Positions 57,843 to 64,000 of a stretch of DNA of 64,000 bases are shown piece after piece (the first letter of the stretch is position 1; each line of letters starts with the position of its first letter). The stretch is taken from contig NZ_FOUS01000013.1 of NCBI RefSeq assembly GCF_900114915.1, positions 211,919-275,918 on the forward strand, written 5' to 3'. This DNA comes from Bradyrhizobium sp. Rc3b (GTDB lineage: Bacteria; Pseudomonadota; Alphaproteobacteria; Rhizobiales; Xanthobacteraceae). Under the pieces are notes generated by a model. It had not been told where the DNA came from, searched no databases, and saw only the letters and a program-made list of their open reading frames with translations. Both the position numbers and the translations under genes were made by a program.

Positions 57843-60242
57843 ATGTATCAAGTTCTCTACTGTCTCACCGAAGAGCACGATTGGCGGCTCGTCGCGCTAG
57901 GCGGCGCGGTGTGTCTGCTCGCCAGCGCGGCGGCGATCAGCCTGTTCCACCGGGCGCGCGCGACCAACGGTGTCGGACGCCTGGCCTGGCTCGGCCTCGA
58001 CGCCGCCGTCAGCGGCTGCGGCATCTGGGCGACGCATTTCATCGCAATGCTCGCCTACGGGCCGGGCGGCGCCGGCGCCTACAACATCCCGGTGACGATC
58101 CTGTCGTTGATCTTTGCGATCTCCGTGACCTTCGTGGGGCTGAGCATCGCCGTATCGTCCTCGCGGGCGGTGTGGATCGCCCTCGGCGGCGCCATCGTCG
58201 GCACCGGGGTCGCGGCGATGCATTACACCGGCATGGCGGCGCTGGAGCTACCGGCGCGGGTCAATTGGATCGGAAGCACGGTCGCCGTTTCGGTGCTATC
58301 AGGAATCGTCTTTGCGGCACTTGCACTGTTCGTGGCCGCGCGGCGCGACGACCTCTTCCATGCGCTGACCGCGACGGTCCTGCTGACCGTCGCCATCGTC
58401 GCGCATCATTTCACCGCTATGGGCGCGGTGCTGCTGACGCCTGATCCGACGCTCGCGATCGGCGGCCTGTCGATCCCGCCGGCCTCGCTGTCCTTCCTCA
58501 CGGCCAGCGCCGCGGTCGCGATCATCGCGATCGCGCTGGTGGCTGCGCTGCTCGACCGCCGCGCCAAGGGCGAACTGGGCGCCCAGCAAATGGTGCTGGA
58601 TACGGCGCTCGAGAACATGTCGCAGGGTCTGTGCATGTTCGATGCAGACGGCAAGATCATGCTGTTCAACGAGCGCTATGCCGCCATGCTCCGTCGCACC
58701 GACATCGCGCTGACCGGCCGCCTGCTGGTCGACGTGCTCAGGGAAGAGCAGGCCAAGGGCCAGTGGCAGGGCGATGCGGATCAATTCTTCGCCCGCCTCG
58801 TCGCCGACGCGCGCGAGGGGCGCACCACGACCGACATCGTCAGCCGGTTCGGCCGCTCCATCCGGGTGGTCAACCAGCCGATGCAGGGCGGCGGCTGGGT
58901 CGCGACCTTCGAGGACATCACCGAATGGCTCGAGGCGCAGGCCAAGATCTCGCACATGGCGCGCCATGACGCGCTTACCAGCCTGCCGAACCGCGTGCTA
59001 TTCCACGAGCAGCTCGAGCAGGGACTGCGGCGCACCAGGTCGGGCGATCAGCTCGCGGTGCTTTGTCTCGATCTCGATCACTTCAAGGACATCAACGACT
59101 CGCTCGGCCATCCCATCGGCGATGCGCTGCTGAAGGAGGTCGGCCGCAGGCTGACGGCCGCCGTCGGCGAGAGCGACACGGTGGCGCGACTGGGCGGCGA
59201 CGAGTTCGCCGTGGTCCAGATCGGTCGTTCCGAGGAAACCGCTGCGAGATCGCTCGCCGGCCGCCTCGTCGAGGTCATCTCGGCACCCTACGAGATCGAC
59301 GACCATCAGATCGTGATCGGCGTCTCGATCGGCATCTCGCTGTCGCCGCAGGACGGCAGCGATCCGAGCGAATTGTTGAAGAACGCCGACCTCGCGCTCT
59401 ACCGCGCCAAGGCGGACGGCCGCGGCACCTACCGCTTCTTCGAGACCGGCATGGATGCACGCGCGCAGGCGCGGCGCCTCCTGGAAATGGACCTGCGCGC
59501 GGCGGTGCAGCGCGACGAGTTCGAGGTGTATTATCAGCCGATCCGCGACGTCGCCAGCGGTCGCGTCGTCGCCTTCGAGGCGCTGCTGCGCTGGAACCAT
59601 CCGCAGCGTGGCCTGATCGCACCCATCGACTTCATCCCGCTGGCCGAGGAGACCGGTCTGATCGTCCAGCTCGGTGAATTCGTGCTGCGCTCGGCCTGCA
59701 TCGATGCGGCGAGCTGGCCTGATGATGTCGACCTCGCCGTCAACCTGTCGCCGGTGCAGTTCAAGAATCCGAACCTGATCGCATCCGTGATCGCGGCCCT
59801 GGCTGCCTCGGGACTCGACGCGCGCCGTCTCGAGCTCGAGATCACCGAATCCGTGCTGCTGCAGAACAGCGAGGCGACGCTGACCACGCTGCATGAGCTG
59901 CGCGCCATGGGCGTGCGCATCTCGCTGGACGATTTCGGCACCGGCTATTCGTCGCTGAGCTATCTGCGCAGCTTTCCGTTCGACAAGATCAAGATCGACC
60001 GCTCCTTCGTGTCGGAGCTGGCGACGCGCGAGGATTCCATGGCGATCATCCGCGCCGTGACCGGGCTCGGCCGCAGCCTCGGGATCGTCACCACCGCGGA
60101 AGGCGTCGAGAACGACACGCAGCTCGAGCTGCTCAGGCGCGAGGGCTGCACCCAGGCGCAGGGCTATCTGTTCAGCAAGCCGCGGCCCGCCTCCGACGTG
60201 GCGGTGATGCTCAATCGCCCGCGGCTGCTGGCCTCGGCTTGA
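57843..60242 (+). CDS. MHYT-PAS-GGDEF-EAL cyclic-di-GMP signalling protein
   Basis: 799 residues. MHYT sensor (about 1-230) with seven helices and three motifs, THFIAML, MHYTGMA and HHFTAMG, thought to bind a metal and sense O2, CO or NO; PAS (about 255-365, LENMSQGLCMFDADGK); GGDEF with intact RLGGDEFAV (about 449-457); EAL with FEALLRW, ITESVLL, DDFGTGYSSL and TTAEGVEN all intact. Both cyclase and phosphodiesterase motifs look active. A PAS of the 'MSQGL' type is common in bradyrhizobia. Confidence 0.94.
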   Translation: MYQVLYCLTEEHDWRLVALGGAVCLLASAAAISLFHRARATNGVGRLAWLGLDAAVSGCGIWATHFIAMLAYGPGGAGAYNIPVTILSLIFAISVTFVGLSIAVSSSRAVWIALGGAIVGTGVAAMHYTGMAALELPARVNWIGSTVAVSVLSGIVFAALALFVAARRDDLFHALTATVLLTVAIVAHHFTAMGAVLLTPDPTLAIGGLSIPPASLSFLTASAAVAIIAIALVAALLDRRAKGELGAQQMVLDTALENMSQGLCMFDADGKIMLFNERYAAMLRRTDIALTGRLLVDVLREEQAKGQWQGDADQFFARLVADAREGRTTTDIVSRFGRSIRVVNQPMQGGGWVATFEDITEWLEAQAKISHMARHDALTSLPNRVLFHEQLEQGLRRTRSGDQLAVLCLDLDHFKDINDSLGHPIGDALLKEVGRRLTAAVGESDTVARLGGDEFAVVQIGRSEETAARSLAGRLVEVISAPYEIDDHQIVIGVSIGISLSPQDGSDPSELLKNADLALYRAKADGRGTYRFFETGMDARAQARRLLEMDLRAAVQRDEFEVYYQPIRDVASGRVVAFEALLRWNHPQRGLIAPIDFIPLAEETGLIVQLGEFVLRSACIDAASWPDDVDLAVNLSPVQFKNPNLIASVIAALAASGLDARRLELEITESVLLQNSEATLTTLHELRAMGVRISLDDFGTGYSSLSYLRSFPFDKIKIDRSFVSELATREDSMAIIRAVTGLGRSLGIVTTAEGVENDTQLELLRREGCTQAQGYLFSKPRPASDVAVMLNRPRLLASA

Positions 60243-60257
60243 GGGAGACTATTGTTT

Positions 60258-60306
60258 GAGCATGATCTATTCGGAAAACCGCTTCGCACTTTTCCGGATC
60301 ATGCTC
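60258..60306. repeat. Palindromic repeat GAGCATGATC...GATCATGCTC
   Basis: GAGCATGATC (60258-60267) and GATCATGCTC (60297-60306) with inner CGGAAAA (60272-60278) and TTTTCCG (60290-60296). This element is common in Rhizobiales genomes. The right end overlaps the stop codon of the convergent gene by one base; it may act as a terminator. Confidence 0.85.
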
Positions 60307-60740
60307 TAGCCTCGGCGCAATGCGAAATGCGCGCCGCAGAACGCCATCACGGCGCCGAGGCACAGCGCGGCGAGTCCGGCCAGCACGCCCGCGATGGTCG
60401 GGATCGGGCTCGGCGCCGAGGCCACCTGGCCCGCACCCGCGAGCAGCAGCACGCCGACCGCGATCAGGAACTGCCGCATCCGTTGCGGGATCTGGCCGGA
60501 GACGGCGCTCTGCATCAACGTTGCCGTGAAATAGCCGCCGGAGAAGCCGACGGTCGCGATCAGCCACCACGCGATCGCCGCGCCCGCCGGGATGAACTCA
60601 TGCGTGTCGGAGCGCCAGAGACCGCCGAGGTCGAGCCCATAGCGCGCGCCCAGCATGTGCACCGCGAGCGCGAGCAGCACGCCTGATATCACGGCGGCGC
60701 CGAGAATCAGGCGGCGCGGAAAAAAGGTCGTCTCAGCCAT
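60306..60740 (-). CDS. Small membrane protein of unknown function
   Basis: 144 residues from the ATG at 60740 (MAETTFFPRRL). Four membrane helices: about 10-30, 45-70, 80-105 and 110-140. No recognised domain. The gene is divergent from the PH-like gene (52 bases) and convergent with the MHYT gene. Confidence 0.75.
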   Translation of the reverse strand: MAETTFFPRRLILGAAVISGVLLALAVHMLGARYGLDLGGLWRSDTHEFIPAGAAIAWWLIATVGFSGGYFTATLMQSAVSGQIPQRMRQFLIAVGVLLLAGAGQVASAPSPIPTIAGVLAGLAALCLGAVMAFCGAHFALRRG

Positions 60741-60792
60741 GCCTCGCTTGTAGGATGGGCGAGGGCGATCGCGCAAGCGGATCGCGGGCTGG

Positions 60793-61407
60793 ATGGCGCG
60801 GACGAGGTTGATTGTCGGGATGCAGGGGTCGGAAGCTGAGGCCACGCCGGTCACGAGCTATGCCTACAAGGCGTCGCTGATCGGCTCGGCGCATCGCTTC
60901 GAGCTGACGGAGCAGGGGCTGTCCTGGCACATCGGCGGCCGCTCCTCGCTGTGGCCTTATGACGAGATCAGCGCGATCCGGCTGTCGTTCCGCCCGGTGT
61001 CGATGCAGCAGCACCGCTTTCGCGCCGACGTCACTCACAGCAGCGGCCGCCGCATCGCGATCCTGTCGACGAGCTGGCAGACCGCGGCGCTGATGGCGCC
61101 GCAGGACAACGGCTTTCGCGCGTTCATCCTCGTGCTGCACGCGCGGATGGCGAAGGCGGGCAGCCGCGCGGTGCTGACGGCAGGGCTCGGCCGCACCGCC
61201 TATGCCGCGGTGCTGGCATTCCTGGCGGTGCTGACGGTGGCGATGGCGGGCCTGTTGATCCGCGCCCTCGTGAGCGGCGAGTTCGCCGGCGCGCTGTTCA
61301 TCCTCGGCTTTGCCACGCTGTTCGCCTGGCAGGTCGGCGGCTTCGTGCGGCGCAACCAGCCGCAGCGATACAGCTTCGATCAGGTGCCGAAGGCCCTGCT
61401 GCCCTAG
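60793..61407 (+). CDS. Membrane protein with PH-like cytoplasmic domain, unknown function
   Basis: 204 residues (or 195 from a second ATG at 60820). Residues about 35-120 show a PH-like beta pattern (HRFELTEQGLSWHIGG, SSLWPYDEISAIRLSF); two membrane helices follow (about 130-155 and 160-185) and a short basic tail. Similar proteins occur in bradyrhizobia without a known role. It is convergent with the MocR gene. Confidence 0.72.
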   Translation: MARTRLIVGMQGSEAEATPVTSYAYKASLIGSAHRFELTEQGLSWHIGGRSSLWPYDEISAIRLSFRPVSMQQHRFRADVTHSSGRRIAILSTSWQTAALMAPQDNGFRAFILVLHARMAKAGSRAVLTAGLGRTAYAAVLAFLAVLTVAMAGLLIRALVSGEFAGALFILGFATLFAWQVGGFVRRNQPQRYSFDQVPKALLP

Positions 61408-61428
61408 ACCGAGGGCTACGACCAATCG

Positions 61429-62772
61429 CTACTCAGTCGAGTCGAAATCCTCTTCCTTGGTGCCGAGCAGCGAGACGATCGTGCGCAGGCCGGAATCGAG
61501 CTGCTCGAAGGTGGGCGGCGCGAGCGCGAGGCGCACCGCGTTCGGTGCATGGCCGTGGGCGATCGCGAAGGTGGAGGAGGGCGTCAGCGCGATGCCGCGC
61601 CGGGCCGCGGCCGCGACGAAGGTCTGCGAGCGCCAGTGCGACGGCAGCGTCAGCCAGAGATGGTAGGAGCGCGGATCGGCGGCGTGCTGGTAGCCGGCGA
61701 GCAGCCTTGCCGCGGTCTGCTGCCGGCGCGCCGCGTCGATGCGTTTCAGCCGCGTCAATTCCGCGACGGTGCCGTCAGCCATCAGCCGCTGGCCGGCCGC
61801 CAGCGCATGGCCCGAGGCGATCCAGCCGCCGGTGCGGACCGCACTCATCACGCTTTCGCGCAAGTGCGGCGGCGCCACCAGGATGCCGAGCGCAAGGCCC
61901 GGCGCGACCTTCTTGGACAGGCTGTCGAGCACGATGCAGCGGTCCGGCCCGAGCGCGGCGAGCGGCGTGTCGTCGGCGAGGAAGCCGTAGACGGCGTCCT
62001 CGATGATGGTGAGGTCGAGCTTCTCGGCGACGCGCATGATGTCGGCGCGTCGCGTCGCGTTCATGGTGACGCCGAGCGGGTTCTGGATGATCGGCTGGAG
62101 ATACAGCGCCGACAGGTGCGCTTCGCGATGCGCTTTCTGGATCGCATCGGGACGTACGCCGAATTCGTCCATGGGAATCGGTACCAGCGTGATGCCGAGC
62201 CGCGCCGCGATGCTCTTGACGTAAGGGTAGGTCAGCGCCTCGACGCCGCAGCGGCCGCCGGTGGGCACCAGCGCCGCGAGCGCGGCTGCGAGCGATTGCT
62301 TGCCGTTGGCGGTGAAGACGATCTGCTCGGCCTGCGGCGCGAAATCCTTGCGCGCGAGATAGGCGGCGGCAGCATTGCGCGCGCTCTTGGTGCCGGTGCT
62401 GGTCGAGACGCGCAGCGCGGATTCGAGCGCGTCGACGCGCTCCAGCCCCGCAAGGCTCTTGGCGATCATCGCCCATTGCTGCGGCAATAGCGGATAATTG
62501 ACCTCGAAATCGATCCGCGCATCGCGCGGCTCGCTCAATGCCTCGACCTCGCGCCTGATGTCGCCGGAGATGAAGGTGCCGCGGCCGACCTCGCCGACGA
62601 CGAGCCCGCGGCGGAGCAACTCCGTATAAACCCGGCTCGCGGTCGAGACCGCAATGCCGCGGTCATAGGCAAAATTGCGCTGGGGCGGCAGCCGATCGCC
62701 GGGCCTTAACGTGCCGTTAGAGATATCCGAGGCAATGGCATCGGCAAGCTTCACGTACTCGAACTTGGACAT
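61429..62772 (-). CDS. MocR-type regulator (GntR HTH fused to aminotransferase fold)
   Basis: 447 residues. GntR helix-turn-helix at about 1-75 (LADAIASDISNGTLRPGDRLPPQRNFA, split), linker, then fold-type I aminotransferase (about 110-440) with IIEDAVYGFL and the PLP lysine in DSLSKKVAPGLALG. MocR regulators use PLP chemistry to sense amino acids, GABA or vitamin B6. It is divergent from the DUF1127 gene (187-base spacer), the only evident local target. Confidence 0.9.
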   Translation of the reverse strand: MSKFEYVKLADAIASDISNGTLRPGDRLPPQRNFAYDRGIAVSTASRVYTELLRRGLVVGEVGRGTFISGDIRREVEALSEPRDARIDFEVNYPLLPQQWAMIAKSLAGLERVDALESALRVSTSTGTKSARNAAAAYLARKDFAPQAEQIVFTANGKQSLAAALAALVPTGGRCGVEALTYPYVKSIAARLGITLVPIPMDEFGVRPDAIQKAHREAHLSALYLQPIIQNPLGVTMNATRRADIMRVAEKLDLTIIEDAVYGFLADDTPLAALGPDRCIVLDSLSKKVAPGLALGILVAPPHLRESVMSAVRTGGWIASGHALAAGQRLMADGTVAELTRLKRIDAARRQQTAARLLAGYQHAADPRSYHLWLTLPSHWRSQTFVAAAARRGIALTPSSTFAIAHGHAPNAVRLALAPPTFEQLDSGLRTIVSLLGTKEEDFDSTE

Positions 62773-62798
62773 TATTGCACCGAGAGCAATGTTTTACT

Positions 62799-62843
62799 TG
62801 CTCCGAGCAGTGTACTGGAGCATTTAAGTTCCATCAAGTTCCA
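62799..62843. promoter_or_regulatory. Repeats in the MocR/DUF1127 divergent spacer
   Basis: TGCTCC (62799-62804), 12 bases, GGAGCA (62817-62822); then two direct AAGTTCCA copies (62826-62833, 62836-62843), period 10. MocR dimers bind direct repeats, so this may be its operator; inferred. Confidence 0.45.
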
Positions 62844-62959
62844 CGATTGAGCCGAGGAGAGCGAGAGCAATCCGACGGCAAATGAGGTGCAGGCGCCCAC
62901 AAGCGTCGGCGCCAACGGCACCTGCTTCGCCGCGCGGGACACCAGGCCGGAGAAGAAAC

Positions 62960-63196
62960 ATGACCACGATCTCGCAAACTGCAGGGCGGAGTTTACGCCC
63001 ATCCTCGACGGGCGGATTTTTTGCAACGCTCGCCCAAGGCGCCTATGCGCTGTTCATCCGCCTCGAGCGCCGCTCGGCCGTCAAGACATTGAACGAGCTC
63101 GACGACCGCGCCCTGCGCGACATCGGGATCACGCGCAGCCAGATCGAGGACGCCGTCTACGGGCAGGTCAAGGCCGAGCTGACGCGGTATCTGTAA
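62960..63196 (+). CDS. DUF1127 small protein
   Basis: 78 residues from the ATG at 62960 with a GGAGAAG ribosome-binding site. The C-terminal LNELDDRALRDIGITRSQIE is the DUF1127 signature. In Agrobacterium and Rhodobacter such Arg-rich small proteins influence RNA turnover and phosphate or stress responses; function here is unknown. Confidence 0.88.
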   Translation: MTTISQTAGRSLRPSSTGGFFATLAQGAYALFIRLERRSAVKTLNELDDRALRDIGITRSQIEDAVYGQVKAELTRYL

Positions 63197-63200
63197 GCCT

Positions 63201-63339
63201 CTCGTGTCCCGGCCGCGCCGCAACGCGCAAGCGTTGCTGCGCAGAGCCGGGACCCAGGAAGCCGCGCAGTGGCTGATACATGGGCCCCGGCTCTGCAGCG
63301 CACCGCCGAAGAGGCGCTGCGCTGCGTCCGGGGCACGAG
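63201..63339. repeat. Palindromic intergenic repeat (CTCGTGTCCCGG type)
   Basis: CTCGTGTCCCGG at 63201 inverted as CCGGGGCACGAG ending 63339; second member of the family seen at 15911-16032. Inner hairpin GCAACGCGCAAGCGTTGC. Confidence 0.78.
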
Positions 63340-63370
63340 AGCGGTGTTTGGCGAACAATTGTCTCAACGT

Positions 63371-63457
63371 CGTCATTGCGAGCGCAGCGAAGCAATCCAG
63401 ACCGGCTCCGCGGAAGCAGTCTGGATTGCTTCGTCGCAAGGGCTCCTCGCAATGACG
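63371..63457. repeat. Palindromic intergenic repeat (CGTCATTGCGAG type)
   Basis: CGTCATTGCGAG (63371-63382) and CTCGCAATGACG (63446-63457) are perfect arms; inner GAAGCAATCCAGAC / GTCTGGATTGCTTC also pair perfectly. Confidence 0.9.
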
Positions 63458-63577
63458 GAGTGTGCGGTGACCGAGTCGCTATTTCAATTCGCATCTTCAG
63501 TGCAGACACGGCTTCGCATCCTCGCGGCTGATCTCGCCCGAGCTGTGCTTCATCGCTTCACCCTCGATTGAAAGAGG

Positions 63578-64000
63578 GCGCAGGGAAGACCGGGTGCCGG
63601 CTGGCACCCGCGGTCCACTGTGCGAAATCTGCGTAACAAGAAGCTGCACAGCGGCATACAGGTGTAGCCAGGACATCCCGGCCTTCCCTGCGCAGTGGTT
63701 TTACGGCTTATGTCGTGCTCTCCCCGGGGAGCGTTGCACTATTGCCCCCGTCGCCTTGCGGATGGCTGAGGGATGCGTCCGGTTGGACGACACCCATCAC
63801 CGCAACACTTGACGCACAGACCCCGGGCGTCAGGACCACACGATTTTGCCGTACGCCGATCACACCGGTCGTGTGCGCGAGGTCTTCGCTCACGGTTACC
63901 CGCCCTGCGAAGCTGTTCGCGCCGATGTCACCTGCGTCCACCGCCACCCGGCCCGCGTTCGTGACGATCGCGATACGCCCCTCTTCCTTGGGCCGGGTTG
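63578..64000 (-). ncRNA. Structured element, possible minus-strand RNA; runs off the window
   Basis: 17-base outer arms 63578-63594 and 63677-63693 pair with one mismatch; inside are GGGTGCC/GGCACCC (63592-63609) and a CACTGTGC/GCACAGCG pair. Both mismatches become G-U wobbles only on the minus strand, suggesting a minus-strand transcript. From 63694 outward lie further GC hairpins (CTCCCCGGGGAG, 63719-63730). A minus-strand frame (stop near 63708) stays open to the right edge, but I think it is not a protein. I recall very similar blocks in Bradyrhizobium-type genomes but not a name. Confidence 0.45.

Noticed and set aside
63708..63947. Short minus-strand open frame in the structured element
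   Set aside because: No start context or domain, and the sequence is dominated by hairpins with strand-specific wobble, better explained as RNA or repeat.
1..64000. tRNA, rRNA, CRISPR array, transposase or phage genes
   Set aside because: I found no tRNA T-loop/anticodon arrangement, no rRNA core, no regularly spaced repeats and no integrase or transposase motif. The intergenic repeats are short palindromes, not insertion sequences.

Overview
This window is GC-rich alphaproteobacterial chromosome, most likely Bradyrhizobium or a close relative in the same family. The signs are the protein set, small DUF1127 and DUF892 proteins, an EcfG-type stress promoter, and several families of short palindromic intergenic repeats. 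About 53 protein genes are packed on both strands. I found no rRNA, tRNA, CRISPR array, transposase or prophage gene. One gene (CoxL-like) runs off the left edge, and a structured, apparently non-coding element runs off the right edge.

Layout. 1-5.3 kb: a form-II CoxL-like molybdenum hydroxylase, cytochrome c', a Cys/Met-metabolism PLP enzyme, a CHRD protein, a diheme cytochrome c and a stand-alone Lrp/AsnC ligand-binding domain. 5.4-7.4 kb: a hybrid histidine kinase whose membrane sensor resembles the plant ethylene-receptor domain. 7.7-11.6 kb: thiD, then a metallophosphoesterase-glycosyltransferase pair (PlcP-Agt type) behind a well-formed Pho box, then a threonine/serine dehydratase. 11.9-19.7 kb: a secreted caspase-like protein, a FucU mutarotase, small unknown proteins, an MFS carrier and a dipeptide epimerase. 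19.8-22.7 kb: an Mla-type lipid-transport operon. 22.9-28.9 kb: an mctP-type monocarboxylate symporter with a small DUF3311 partner, a transporter-fused sensor kinase and a LuxR-type regulator.

28.9-34.8 kb is a 1924-residue, two-TM, repeat-rich protein of the GROWTH POLE RING (GPR/RgsE) type, with a CtrA-like box upstream. 35-43.6 kb: an Hpt protein, a 2Fe-2S ferredoxin, a thioesterase, a ferredoxin-NADP reductase, several small exported proteins, and a two-component system divergent from a MipA/OmpV outer-membrane operon. 43.6-51.6 kb is an apparently complete D-glucarate/galactarate catabolic locus: transporter, LysR regulator, two dehydratases, ketodeoxyglucarate dehydratase and ketoglutarate semialdehyde dehydrogenase. 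Together these would turn the aldarates into 2-oxoglutarate. 52-63.2 kb: an SGNH hydrolase, a YbhN-type membrane protein, a DUF892 ferritin-like stress protein with an EcfG promoter, a DHA2 drug carrier, an MHYT-PAS-GGDEF-EAL protein, two small membrane proteins, and a MocR regulator divergent from a DUF1127 gene. The last 800 bases hold palindromic repeats and a long structured element.

The most notable items are the ethylene-receptor-like sensor, the Pho-box/plcP-agt lipid-remodelling operon, the GPR homologue with two exact-period repeat arrays, and the structured element at the right end, whose wobble pairs suggest an RNA read from the minus strand. All family assignments come from reading motifs; no database search was run.
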